This document shows, one piece after another, positions 1 through 7,992 of a DNA stretch of 64,000 nucleotides. The DNA lies in the NCBI GenBank assembly GCA_947258565.1, contig CAMYJB010000013.1, positions 67,815-131,814 of the forward strand, written 5' to 3'. Numbering within the stretch: the first letter of the stretch is position 1; each line of letters opens with the position of its first letter. A program made the position numbers and the translations under genes. The notes below the pieces were generated by a model. That model saw nothing but the letters and a program-made list of their open reading frames with translations. It was not told the DNA's origin and did no database searches. The stretch is from an uncultured Woeseiaceae bacterium (GTDB taxonomy: Bacteria > Pseudomonadota > Gammaproteobacteria > Steroidobacterales > Woeseiaceae).

Positions 1-162
1 CAGGGCGTCTGGATCGGCGCCGGTGCAGTGATTCTGGGCGATACGACGCTCGGCGACAATTGCGTCGTTAGCCCCAACAGCGTCGTTTCCGGGAGTTACG
101 AGGACGGTACAACGTTGATTGGCAACCCGGCACGCGCCGTACAGCGGAGAACCAAGCAATGA
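1..162 (+). CDS. Hexapeptide-repeat acyltransferase, C-terminal end only
   Basis: This is the last 53 codons of a gene that begins before the window. The translated tail shows left-handed beta-helix hexapeptide repeats (GVWIGAGAVILGD, then TTLGDNCVVSPNSVV) and ends with a G-N-P-A-R-A-V segment, which is typical of sugar or amino-sugar O/N-acyltransferases of the LacA/NeuD/PglD type. The acetyl-CoA-binding coil is visible, but the substrate domain is outside the window. Its stop codon overlaps the ATG of the following methyltransferase gene (ATGA), so the genes are probably one operon. An acyltransferase placed before a methyltransferase, an FkbH-like enzyme and an ACP suggests decoration of a glycan; that role is inference. 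Confidence 0.8.
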   Translation, partial: QGVWIGAGAVILGDTTLGDNCVVSPNSVVSGSYEDGTTLIGNPARAVQRRTKQ

Positions 163-1067
163 CGGGTACTGCCGAACGTATCAAGAAACTCACGGATGCC
201 ATTGTGAGAATCAATCCGCTACAGCGTGCCTTTATCGAGGAATCCCTGATCGATGTTCGGGACCACGAATTGCGCGATCTGGATGCCTACATTCGCTTCG
301 CGGAGTCGGCCGGTATAGAGTCCGACTACCTTGCCGAGAGCTATGACCTGATAGTAAAAGACACGCTTCGGGAGCAGATGTATTTTCAGCGACATGGATG
401 CTACCGGTACTCGACTTTCGACGAAGTTGCCGGCTCGGTGTATTTCAACGAAGAATACATGCGGAAGTACATGCATGGCCTCGCGATAACCGCGTACCTG
501 TGGCCCAATCACCGGGCGCTGCATCGCTATTTCATCGACGTCATCCCCACCGACAAAGACGGCCGTTACCTCGAAATCGGACCCGGCCACGGAGTCTTCA
601 TGATGTGCGCAATGCGCAAGACGGCCTTCAGCCGCTTCGAGGGGGTCGATATCAGTCCGACGAGCGTAGAGATGACGCGAAGCCTGCTCGGGAGCGGTCT
701 TTTCGGCGATTTCGCCAGCTGGGAAATCATCGAGCAAGACTTTTTCGCGAGTGACATGGAGGACGGTGGCTATTCCGCGGTCGTCATGGGAGAGGTTCTC
801 GAGCACGTCGAAGATCCCGGACAATTTTTGCGCCAGATAAACACGGTGGCGACCGACGATGCTTTTATTTTCATTACCACGCCCATCAATGCGCCGGCGA
901 TCGATCACATCTACCTCTTCGATTCGGTCGAGTCGATCGAGGCCCTCGTGTCGGATGCGGGACTGACAGTGCGAGACAGCCTGCTAGTGCCGTATCCGGG
1001 ACTTTCCGTAGAGGAGTCGACCGCACAAAAATTGCCGGTCAATGTCGCCATGGTACTGGGGAAATGA
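159..1067 (+). CDS. Class I SAM-dependent methyltransferase
   Basis: A 302-residue protein with a clear Rossmann-fold methyltransferase core. Motif I (LEIGPGHG) lies at residues 138-145, an acidic strand-2 end (GVDIS) follows, and a post-motif segment MGEVLEHVEDP lies near residue 210, as in UbiG/Methyltransf_11 enzymes. About 130 N-terminal residues precede the core and carry no motif I recognise; they may bind the substrate. The start overlaps the upstream acyltransferase stop, and the end overlaps the next start by 4 bases, so translation is coupled. The neighbours suggest O- or C-methylation of a sugar or ACP-bound acyl intermediate. The substrate cannot be read from the sequence. Confidence 0.85.
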   Translation: MTGTAERIKKLTDAIVRINPLQRAFIEESLIDVRDHELRDLDAYIRFAESAGIESDYLAESYDLIVKDTLREQMYFQRHGCYRYSTFDEVAGSVYFNEEYMRKYMHGLAITAYLWPNHRALHRYFIDVIPTDKDGRYLEIGPGHGVFMMCAMRKTAFSRFEGVDISPTSVEMTRSLLGSGLFGDFASWEIIEQDFFASDMEDGGYSAVVMGEVLEHVEDPGQFLRQINTVATDDAFIFITTPINAPAIDHIYLFDSVESIEALVSDAGLTVRDSLLVPYPGLSVEESTAQKLPVNVAMVLGK

Positions 1068-1483
1068 GCCTGACCGATTTCGCCTTGCACTTTCACCATT
1101 TCGGGCTTGCAGTGCGTAACATCGACTCCGCACGCAAGGTACTCGAAGGCATGGGTTACCGCTGCGGAAAAGATGTATACGACCCACTGCAAGAGGTCAC
1201 GCTTGTCTGGTGCGAACATGCGGCCATGCCGGCAGTGGAAATCGTCGCGGCAACGGAAAAGCCGGGCCCCCTCGACTCGATCATCGCTGCCAGTGACGCG
1301 TCGGTGTATCACCTGTGCTATGGCGCAGCGAGCATCGAGGCCTCGGTGTCCGCCATCAGAGAGGCCGGTATCCGGATCATTCCGGTCGTACCGCCGAAGC
1401 CGGCCGTCCTTTTCGGCAACAGATTGGTCGGTTTTTACCAGGTCAAGGGATTCGGCCTCATCGAGATCGTCGAGGAATCCTGA
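1064..1483 (+). CDS. VOC (glyoxalase/methylmalonyl-CoA epimerase-like) family protein
   Basis: A 139-residue single-domain protein of the vicinal oxygen chelate fold. The N-terminal FHHFGLAV segment supplies a metal-ligand histidine, and the C-terminal strand LIEIVEE supplies a carboxylate, as in methylmalonyl-CoA epimerase and glyoxalase I. Overall length matches these families. The start overlaps the methyltransferase stop (ATGA). In other genomes small VOC proteins accompany FkbH-like enzymes and ACPs in glycan-modification clusters, so epimerisation or isomerisation of an acyl thioester is plausible, but the reaction is not shown by the sequence. Confidence 0.8.
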   Translation: MSLTDFALHFHHFGLAVRNIDSARKVLEGMGYRCGKDVYDPLQEVTLVWCEHAAMPAVEIVAATEKPGPLDSIIAASDASVYHLCYGAASIEASVSAIREAGIRIIPVVPPKPAVLFGNRLVGFYQVKGFGLIEIVEES

Positions 1484-1489
1484 ACGATC

Positions 1490-3259
1490 GTGTCCCGAAA
1501 GCAGTTGCTCAATGAATCAGCGCTCGAACGGTTGGCATCGCTGCTTTCCGCAATCGACGCAGCCGCATGCTCCGAGACAGCTTGGCGCGCCGAAACAAGA
1601 ATCCACTTTCTGCGTAATTACACGACCGAATCGCTAGACCCCTACCTCACATTTCACCTTATGCGTGACGATCTTAGGCCGACGATTACGCATGGAGGCT
1701 ACGGCACCGTGGCTCAGGAACTGCTGGATCCGGAGTCGGACGTCTCGAAAAAGCCGCCGGATGTGCTGGTGCTATCCCTACTCGTCGAGTTTCTCGATCC
1801 GGCGATTGCGAGCGGAGGCTGGACCGCCGACGCAGCGATATCGGAATTAACTGCGCTCCTGCAGACGCTGGTGGACCAGCCTTCCACGCTAGTGGTCGCT
1901 AACTCCTTTATCGCACCAATTGACCAGATGTTGAATGGCACAGATTCCCGGGTACGGCAAGAAATCGAGCGGCTGAATGAATCACTTCGGGCCTATGCGA
2001 ATGACCATGCGGACCGTGTCGTCGTCTGTGACTGGTCCGTGGCGACAGAGGATCTCAATGCGACCGACATAGTGGATACACGATTCTGGCGTTCGTCGCA
2101 GGCACCATTTCGGCCCGCGTTTCTCGATCGCTATGCGCGCCAAATCGCGAGCTACGTGCGCGCCAGCGAGGGTCTCGCCAAGAAGTTGTTGATTCTGGAT
2201 TGTGACAATACGCTTTGGGGTGGGGTCGTCGGCGAGGAAGGCTTGTCGGGTATCCAGCTTGGTCCCGGCTGCAAACCGGGCGAGTTTTATTTTCGCGTCC
2301 AGCAGCACGTTGTCGATCTACACCAACGTGGGGTAATGATCGCGTTGTGCAGCAAGAATAACGAGGAAGATGTCTGGGAGGTACTCGATAAGCATCCGCA
2401 TGCCGTGCTGCGAAGGTCACACCTGGTCGCCTGGCGCATCAACTGGGACGACAAGGCACAAAACATCGGGTCACTTGTCCGCGAGCTCAATATCGGTATG
2501 GACGCCGTCGTGTTCGTTGATGACAACCCTCGCGAACTTGCATTAGTCGCCCAGCAGCTGCCTGATGTCACTCTGTTGGCTGTACCCGAAGATCTGTCTT
2601 TGTACGAACGTCAACTGGTTCAGGACGGGTGGTTTAATACGGTCTCGCAAAGCAACGAAGACAAGCAACGTACACGCATGTATCGGGACGAGCATGCCAG
2701 GAGTGAAGAAAAGCACCGTTTCCAGGACCTCGACGATTACCTGCAGTCGCTTGCTACCGTTGCCCGCATCGGCCGGGTAGACGATGCCGAAATCAGCCGG
2801 GTCGCGCAACTGACGCAGAAAACCAATCAGTTCAACCTGACGACCCGGCGCTACTCGGAAGCCGATATTCGCGCATTCGTCGCCGACCCGGATTCGGCTG
2901 TTTTCCTGATGGCCGTTAGCGATCGATTCGGCGATATGGGGAATACTGGCGTATTCATCGCAAACCGAAGCGGAACCACAGCGACCATCGATACGTTTCT
3001 GCTGAGTTGCCGCATCCTGGGCCGGCGATTGGAAATCGCATTCGCTGACCAGTGCATGCGATCTCTCGAAGAGCAGTGGAATGTGACCGAGTGGCAGGCC
3101 GAGTATGTAGCCACCCGCAAGAACAGACAAACTGAGAATTTCTGGGAGAAGGTAGGCTTTCGCAGCGTACGTCAGGAATCTGCCGGCAAGTTATACGTAT
3201 CTGCAATCGGGCCACGTATAGTCGACTACCAGAAAATCATCACCGTGGAGTCGAAGTAG
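1490..3259 (+). CDS. FkbH-like HAD-IIIC family protein
   Basis: A 589-residue protein starting at a GTG six bases after the VOC gene. The central HAD domain has motif I DCDNT at residues 237-241 (followed by LWGG, diagnostic of the HAD-IIIC/FkbH subfamily), motif II SKN at 288-290, a lysine near 322 and motif IV DDNP at 344-347. About 230 N-terminal residues resemble the degenerate SGNH-like part of these proteins. The C-terminal 160 residues resemble a GNAT fold, including a region rich in Q-T-N-Q-F-N. Characterised FkbH proteins load a glyceryl group from 1,3-bisphosphoglycerate onto an ACP. The ACP gene follows by three bases, so the two are a functional pair. The reading looks less GC-rich than the housekeeping genes, hinting at transfer (impression, not calculated). 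Confidence 0.9.
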   Translation: MSRKQLLNESALERLASLLSAIDAAACSETAWRAETRIHFLRNYTTESLDPYLTFHLMRDDLRPTITHGGYGTVAQELLDPESDVSKKPPDVLVLSLLVEFLDPAIASGGWTADAAISELTALLQTLVDQPSTLVVANSFIAPIDQMLNGTDSRVRQEIERLNESLRAYANDHADRVVVCDWSVATEDLNATDIVDTRFWRSSQAPFRPAFLDRYARQIASYVRASEGLAKKLLILDCDNTLWGGVVGEEGLSGIQLGPGCKPGEFYFRVQQHVVDLHQRGVMIALCSKNNEEDVWEVLDKHPHAVLRRSHLVAWRINWDDKAQNIGSLVRELNIGMDAVVFVDDNPRELALVAQQLPDVTLLAVPEDLSLYERQLVQDGWFNTVSQSNEDKQRTRMYRDEHARSEEKHRFQDLDDYLQSLATVARIGRVDDAEISRVAQLTQKTNQFNLTTRRYSEADIRAFVADPDSAVFLMAVSDRFGDMGNTGVFIANRSGTTATIDTFLLSCRILGRRLEIAFADQCMRSLEEQWNVTEWQAEYVATRKNRQTENFWEKVGFRSVRQESAGKLYVSAIGPRIVDYQKIITVESK

Positions 3260-3262
3260 ACT

Positions 3263-3493
3263 ATGTCAGACACAGTCAAACAGATAATGGCGCAGGTTCT
3301 GCAGGTCGATGTAGCATCCATCGACATAAGTACGTCCACAGACTCGGTCGAGAGTTGGGATTCACTGAAACATATGCAGTTGATTCTGGCTCTCGAGGAC
3401 GAATTCGGTATCCAGTTTCCTGACGAATTGATTCCGGATCTTCTGGATTACACTTCAATCAAAGAGGCCGTTGGAACTCTGAAGTCCGCGTAG
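3263..3493 (+). CDS. Acyl carrier protein
   Basis: A 76-residue ACP with the phosphopantetheine attachment site D-S-L at residues 33-35 (Ser34), in the context SWDSLKHM, and an acidic helix II-III region (LEDEFGIQFPDEL). It is not the fatty-acid AcpP: the motif and the lack of fab neighbours point to a dedicated carrier. It begins three bases after the FkbH-like gene and is the last gene of the cluster. The likely role is to carry the three-carbon or short acyl unit made by the FkbH-like enzyme until transfer. Confidence 0.92.
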   Translation: MSDTVKQIMAQVLQVDVASIDISTSTDSVESWDSLKHMQLILALEDEFGIQFPDELIPDLLDYTSIKEAVGTLKSA

Positions 3494-3557
3494 CCGCGAG
3501 AACAGGGCTAGTTAACAAAAAATACGTCGCTCCCAGCCGACTATAGCTGACGAAAAT

Positions 3558-3586
3558 TGTCAGATTCTGACACTAAGTGTCTGTCA
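3558..3586 (+). promoter_or_regulatory. Nested TGTC/TGACA palindromes upstream of the first pilin, possible PilR site
   Basis: Two overlapping perfect inverted repeats lie 65-93 bases before the pilin start. One is TGTCAGA-T-TCTGACA (3558-3572) and the other GACACT-A-AGTGTC (3569-3581); a further TGTCA follows at 3582-3586. The response regulator PilR of Pseudomonas binds clustered TGTC motifs upstream of pilA. The match is to that general motif only; no pilR/pilS gene is in the window. Confidence 0.5.
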
Positions 3587-3594
3587 CCGTTGCC

Positions 3595-3608
3595 GGAAGA
3601 GCACCTGC
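3595..3608 (+). promoter_or_regulatory. Weak sigma54-type -24/-12 candidate for the first pilin
   Basis: A GG (3595-3596) and a GC (3607-3608) are separated by 10 bases, the spacing required by sigma54, about 45 bases upstream of the pilin start and just downstream of the TGTC palindromes. The bases around them fit the TGGCAC/TTGC consensus poorly. Support comes mainly from position and from the fact that pilA is sigma54/PilR dependent in Pseudomonas. Confidence 0.25.
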
Positions 3609-3650
3609 CAACGGACGACGTAACCGTATTTTTTCATGGAGATTGAGAAC

Positions 3651-4094
3651 ATGAGGATGATTCAAAAAGGTTTTACATTGATCGAACTGATGATCGTCGT
3701 AGCGATCATCGGTATTCTCGCGGCGATCGCGATCCCGGCATACCAGGACTACACGATCCGCGCCCAGGTCTCTGAAGGCCTCAATCTCGCCGCCGGCGCC
3801 AAAGCGGCCGTCAGCGAGTACTTCATGGACCGTGGCGTAATGCCTCTTAACAATACCGAGGCCGGCATTTCGCTGGCCGCATCCATCGCCGGTAACTATG
3901 TGAACACGGTTACCGTCGCCGGTGGGATAATCCAGGTCCTGTATTCGAATGCTGCGCCGCAGCAGGCGAACCAGATCCTGAATGCCGCCCAGCTGGTTCT
4001 GAGCCCGACCACGAATGCCGGCTCAGTCGACTGGGATTGCCGCAGCGGTGCACCGGTTATCGCGCCGAAGCACTTGCCGTCGGCTTGCCGCTAA
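3651..4094 (+). CDS. pilA: Type IV pilin, major pilin candidate
   Basis: A 147-residue prepilin. The start at 3651 is preferred over 3636 because GGAG (3638-3641) sits nine bases upstream, giving a short leader MRMIQKG cleaved before Phe. The mature N-terminus [16 protein letters not shown] has Glu5 and the hydrophobic assembly helix. Two cysteines near the C-terminus (WDC and SAC, 20 residues apart) can form the disulfide-bonded D-region, and the protein ends in LPSACR. Length is typical of type IVa pilins. It has its own leader region and is followed by a strong terminator, so it is probably highly expressed alone. PilD processing and PilB/PilC assembly partners are encoded downstream. Confidence 0.93.
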   Translation: MRMIQKGFTLIELMIVVAIIGILAAIAIPAYQDYTIRAQVSEGLNLAAGAKAAVSEYFMDRGVMPLNNTEAGISLAASIAGNYVNTVTVAGGIIQVLYSNAAPQQANQILNAAQLVLSPTTNAGSVDWDCRSGAPVIAPKHLPSACR

Positions 4095-4120
4095 GACCGG
4101 ATCGGAGCAATTTGCTTCAG

Positions 4121-4151
4121 AAAAGCCCCGGCTTTGCCGGGGCTTTTTTTT
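4121..4151 (+). terminator. Rho-independent terminator after the first pilin
   Basis: A perfect 8-bp GC stem GCCCCGGC / GCCGGGGC with a TTT loop lies at 4125-4143, preceded by AAAA and followed directly by eight T residues. It begins 27 bases after the pilin stop and separates it from the second pilin. Confidence 0.93.
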
Positions 4152-4252
4152 GATACTTGCTCTCGGGGCTGCCATTTCGTGACCTCGTACTGTGCATTGA
4201 TCCTGCAGCGCCGATAGACTATTGGATTGTCGCTTCGTTTCGAACGCCGCAA

Positions 4253-4762
4253 ATGACTGGAATAGACCGCAAACCTGTTCGCGCAGAGAATCGTGGATTC
4301 ACGCTCATCGAGCTGATGATCGTCGTCGCGATCATCGGCATTCTTGCGTCGCTGGCGATATCGGCCTACCAGACCTATACCGTCCGCGCGCAGGTATCAG
4401 AAGGCCTGAACATGGCCGCCGGCGCCAAGGTACCCATCGTCGACGCGTATACCACTTCGGGAACCGCACCCGCTGACCGCACGGCGGCCGGAATGAGCCC
4501 AAACGCGACGGACACCAGCGGCAACTACGTCAGCGCGGTCGCAGTGACCAATGGCCGCCTCGATATCACGTTCGGGGGGCCCCGGGCACACCAGGCCATT
4601 TTCGGGCAGACCTTGTCCGTCACCCCGTATGAGACGACCGGAAACACGGTCACCTGGCGCTGCGGCAATTCGTCGCAACCGGCCGGCGTCCTGCTCCAGG
4701 GCGGTGCACCGCATCTCGCGCCTACGGTCAATGCGAGATACTTGCCCAGCGCGTGTCGCTAA
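4253..4762 (+). CDS. Second type IV pilin (paralogue)
   Basis: A 169-residue prepilin if started at ATG 4253. An upstream TTG at 4157 is in frame but lies directly after the terminator and would give an implausible 47-residue leader. The leader MTGIDRKPVRAENRG is cleaved before FTLIEL; Glu5 and the assembly helix are intact. The first 45 mature residues closely follow the upstream pilin ([14 protein letters not shown]), while the head domain has diverged. The protein keeps the C-terminal cysteine pair and the same LPSACR end. It is a tandem duplication product that may be a minor pilin or an alternative major subunit. No good Shine-Dalgarno is visible, which fits weaker expression. Confidence 0.85.
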   Translation: MTGIDRKPVRAENRGFTLIELMIVVAIIGILASLAISAYQTYTVRAQVSEGLNMAAGAKVPIVDAYTTSGTAPADRTAAGMSPNATDTSGNYVSAVAVTNGRLDITFGGPRAHQAIFGQTLSVTPYETTGNTVTWRCGNSSQPAGVLLQGGAPHLAPTVNARYLPSACR

Positions 4763-4817
4763 ACGGAGACAACGTATCCGGAACCGCGAAAGCGCTTTGA
4801 ACCTGCATTTTTGAGGT

Positions 4818-4846
4818 TTGACTTAATGAAATTTCGTTTGTGTGAT
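4818..4846 (+). promoter_or_regulatory. Possible sigma70 promoter for pilBCD
   Basis: TTGACT (4818-4823) and TGTGAT (4841-4846) are separated by 17 bases in the 170-base gap before pilB. The -35 is good and the -10 poor. A short TGATCC/GGATCA inverted repeat follows within the same leader. The case rests mainly on position. Confidence 0.25.
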
Positions 4847-4932
4847 GAGGCGCACAAAATCCAGTTGATCCGGGCACTTGGATCAGTAAGACTGTGACGT
4901 TAGAAGACACCTAATGGATTAACCGGACCGCA

Positions 4933-6651
4933 ATGGCAGCAACGGCTTCACAAACAAATCTGGCGGGATTGCCAAGGCGGCTGGTACAGGACGGCATCGT
5001 CTCGGAGGCGCAGCTCGCTGAGGCCAGCGAAGCAGCCAAGAAAGACAAGGTGGCACTCGTCGCGTATCTCGTCAACGAGGATATTGCAGACGCGCGCGCA
5101 ATCGCGGTAGCCGCGTCGCACGAGTTCGGCGTGCCGTTGATGGACCTCGACGCCGTCGAACTCGACATTGACTGCATTCGGGCCGTCGACCAGAAACTCA
5201 TTAACAAGCATCGGGTATTGCCGCTCGTCAGGCGGGGCCAGCGGTTGTTCCTCGGCATCGCCGATCCGACCAATCTGCAGGCGATCGATGACATCAAGTT
5301 CCAGACCAGCCTCCGAATCGACCCCGTCGTCGTCGAGCAGGACAAACTCGAGGAACGCATTACCAAGGCGATCGAGGCCGTCGACACGTCCATGTCCGAC
5401 CTGGGCGACGACGACTTCGATCTCGAAAACCTCGACGTCAGCGGCGAAGAAGACCATGACGAGGACATTCACAAAGACGACGTCGAAGACGCTCCGGTCG
5501 TTCGTTTCGTCAACAAGATCCTGCTCGACGCGATCAAGCGCGGCGCCTCGGACGTACATTTCGAGCCCTACGAAAAGTTCTTCCGCGTGCGTACACGCCT
5601 CGATGGCGTGCTGTCGGAAGTCGCGCAACCGCCTGTAGTGCTGGCGAACAAGGTTTGTGCGCGCCTCAAGGTGATGTCGCGCATGGATATCGCCGAACGC
5701 CGGGTGCCACAGGACGGGCGCATCAAGATGCGCCTGTCCAAGAATCGGGCCATCGACTTCCGCGTCAACACCTGTCCGACCCTGTTTGGCGAAAAGATCG
5801 TCTTGCGTATCCTCGATCCGTCCAGCGCAAAACTCGGCATCGACGCACTCGGCTACGAAGACAAGCAGAAACAGCTCTACCTCAAGCACCTTGGCAAGCC
5901 CTACGGCATGATCCTGGTTACCGGGCCGACCGGGTCCGGTAAGACCGTGTCGCTGTATACGGGTCTGAACATCCTGAATACGATCGACCGCAACATCTCC
6001 ACGGCGGAAGACCCGGCGGAAATCAATCTGCCGGGCATCAACCAGGTGAACGTGAACCCGAAAGTAGGCCTGACGTTCGCCTCGTCACTGAAAGCATTCC
6101 TCCGCCAGGATCCCGACGTGATCATGGTCGGCGAGATTCGTGACCTCGAGACGGCGGAGATCGCGATTAAGGCCGCCCAGACCGGCCACCTCGTGTTATC
6201 GACGCTGCACACAAACGATGCACCACGCACACTGACGCGTCTCGTCGACATGGGTGTCAAACCTTACGCGATTGCCACGTCGGTCAGCCTGATCATCGCC
6301 CAGCGCCTCGCCCGGCGTCTGTGCGACAACTGCAAGGAAGCTCAGGAGATTCCGAAGGAAGCGCTCAAGAAAGAAGGTTTCGCTGATGCCGAGATCGAGA
6401 AAGGCGTTACCGTGTTCGTAGCGAAAAGCTGCAAACAGTGCAACGAAGGCTACAAGGGCCGGATCGGCATCTTCCAGGTGATGGAGGTTTCCGAAGCCAT
6501 GGGCCGCATAATCATGGAGGGTGGCAACGCAATGCAGATTGCTGACCAGGCTGCCAAAGAGGGGGTTATCGATTTGAGACGGGCTGGTTTGAACAAAGTC
6601 AAGGAAGGCGTTACCAGTCTTGTGGAAGTTAACCGGGTTACAATTGAATAG
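4933..6651 (+). CDS. pilB: Type IV pilus extension ATPase PilB
   Basis: A 572-residue secretion ATPase of the GspE/PilB family, of normal length. The N-terminal 160 residues are a GspE-N/MshEN domain. The ATPase has Walker A GPTGSGKT at residues 331-338 and a Walker B region DPDVIMVGEIRD with Glu401 in the catalytic place. A tetracysteine zinc site follows (CDNC and CKQC), as in true PilB rather than PilT. It powers pilus assembly in the cytoplasm and works with the inner membrane platform PilC encoded 29 bases downstream. Confidence 0.96.
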   Translation: MAATASQTNLAGLPRRLVQDGIVSEAQLAEASEAAKKDKVALVAYLVNEDIADARAIAVAASHEFGVPLMDLDAVELDIDCIRAVDQKLINKHRVLPLVRRGQRLFLGIADPTNLQAIDDIKFQTSLRIDPVVVEQDKLEERITKAIEAVDTSMSDLGDDDFDLENLDVSGEEDHDEDIHKDDVEDAPVVRFVNKILLDAIKRGASDVHFEPYEKFFRVRTRLDGVLSEVAQPPVVLANKVCARLKVMSRMDIAERRVPQDGRIKMRLSKNRAIDFRVNTCPTLFGEKIVLRILDPSSAKLGIDALGYEDKQKQLYLKHLGKPYGMILVTGPTGSGKTVSLYTGLNILNTIDRNISTAEDPAEINLPGINQVNVNPKVGLTFASSLKAFLRQDPDVIMVGEIRDLETAEIAIKAAQTGHLVLSTLHTNDAPRTLTRLVDMGVKPYAIATSVSLIIAQRLARRLCDNCKEAQEIPKEALKKEGFADAEIEKGVTVFVAKSCKQCNEGYKGRIGIFQVMEVSEAMGRIIMEGGNAMQIADQAAKEGVIDLRRAGLNKVKEGVTSLVEVNRVTIE

Positions 6652-6680
6652 CTTTGTACCTCATCTGACGGACGAGAACG

Positions 6681-7898
6681 ATGGCCGAAACAGCAGCAGT
6701 TAGCACGCCCTTTCTCTGGGAAGGCACGGACCGTAAAGGCAACAGGGTCAAGGGCAAGAGTATGGCGTCGACGGAAGCCGCCGTACGCGCCGACCTTCGT
6801 CGCCAGGGTGTCGTACCCAGCCGGATACGCAAACAGCGCGCGAGCGCATTCTCCGGCAGGTCCAAGATCACCACGGGCGATATCGCCATTTTCAGCCGCC
6901 AGCTCGCGACGATGCTGGCCGCCGGTATTCCACTCGTGCAGGCGTTCGAGATCGTCGGCAACGGCCATGAGAACGCTGGCATGCAGAAGCTGATTCTCGG
7001 CATCAAGGCGGACGTCGAGGGCGGCAGCGCGCTCGCGGAAGCCCTCGCAAAGCAGCCGCTTTACTTCGACGACCTGTTCATCAATCTCGTCGAGGCCGGC
7101 GAGCAGGCCGGTGCGCTCGAGACGCTGCTCGACAAGATTGCGACGTACAAAGAAAAAACCGAGGCGATCAAGAAGAAGATCAAGAAGGCCCTGACCTACC
7201 CGGCGGCGGTACTCGTGGTGGCGTTCATCGTCACGACGATACTCCTGATCTTCGTAATCCCGGCATTCGAAGACCTGTTCCAGGGCTTCGGCGCGGACCT
7301 GCCGACGTTCACGCGCATGGTGATCGACCTGTCGGTCTTCGTCCGAGCGAACGGATTTATATTGGCCGTGGGCATCGGCGCCAGCATCGGCGCATTCCTG
7401 TATTTCAAGAAGCGCTCCCGGGCAATGCGGCATTTCCTGGACCGCGTGTCACTGAAAACGCCGATCATCGGCCCGATCCTGCAGAAAGCTTCCGTTGCAC
7501 GCTACGCGCGCACCCTCTCCACAATGTTCGCCGCAGGCGTTCCGCTGGTCGAGGCGCTGGAATCCGTGGCAGGTGCCACCGGCAATATCGTCTATGAAGA
7601 GGGCGTGCTCAAGATGCGCGACGAGGTCGCGACCGGGCAGAGACTGCAGCAGGCCATGGAGAACACCGACCTGTTTCCGAACATGGTCATCCAGATGATC
7701 GCGGTTGGCGAGGAATCCGGATCGCTCGATGAGATGTCGGCAAAGGTGGCGGATTTCTACGAAGAAGACGTCGACAACGCGGTAGACAACCTGTCGAGCC
7801 TTCTGGAGCCGCTGATCATGGCGATCCTGGGTGTGCTCGTCGGCGGCCTCGTCGTTGCCATGTACCTGCCGATCTTCAAGATGGGTTCGGTCATCTAG
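6681..7898 (+). CDS. pilC: Type IV pilus inner membrane platform protein PilC
   Basis: A 405-residue protein with two T2SSF domains: an N-terminal cytoplasmic copy (about 70-195, starting SRQLATMLAAGIPL) and a C-terminal copy (about 270-395, with SVARYARTLSTMFAAGVPL). Hydrophobic segments lie near residues 172-194, 224-242 and 377-399. These features and the length are standard for PilC/GspF. It couples the ATPase PilB to pilin insertion at the inner membrane. It lies between pilB and pilD in the usual order. Confidence 0.95.
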   Translation: MAETAAVSTPFLWEGTDRKGNRVKGKSMASTEAAVRADLRRQGVVPSRIRKQRASAFSGRSKITTGDIAIFSRQLATMLAAGIPLVQAFEIVGNGHENAGMQKLILGIKADVEGGSALAEALAKQPLYFDDLFINLVEAGEQAGALETLLDKIATYKEKTEAIKKKIKKALTYPAAVLVVAFIVTTILLIFVIPAFEDLFQGFGADLPTFTRMVIDLSVFVRANGFILAVGIGASIGAFLYFKKRSRAMRHFLDRVSLKTPIIGPILQKASVARYARTLSTMFAAGVPLVEALESVAGATGNIVYEEGVLKMRDEVATGQRLQQAMENTDLFPNMVIQMIAVGEESGSLDEMSAKVADFYEEDVDNAVDNLSSLLEPLIMAILGVLVGGLVVAMYLPIFKMGSVI

Positions 7899-7992
7899 AC
7901 ACTGCTCGTCCGTTTGCAAATCGACGGCGTTCGGAGGACACTCCGGACGCCGTTTTCGTTTACAGCAACCGTCAATTCAGCGGAGACGCCGC

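Noticed and set aside
4095..4932. Possible tRNA gene between the pilins and pilB, as in some Pseudomonas
   Set aside because: I could not fold a cloverleaf or find a T-arm motif in the gaps.
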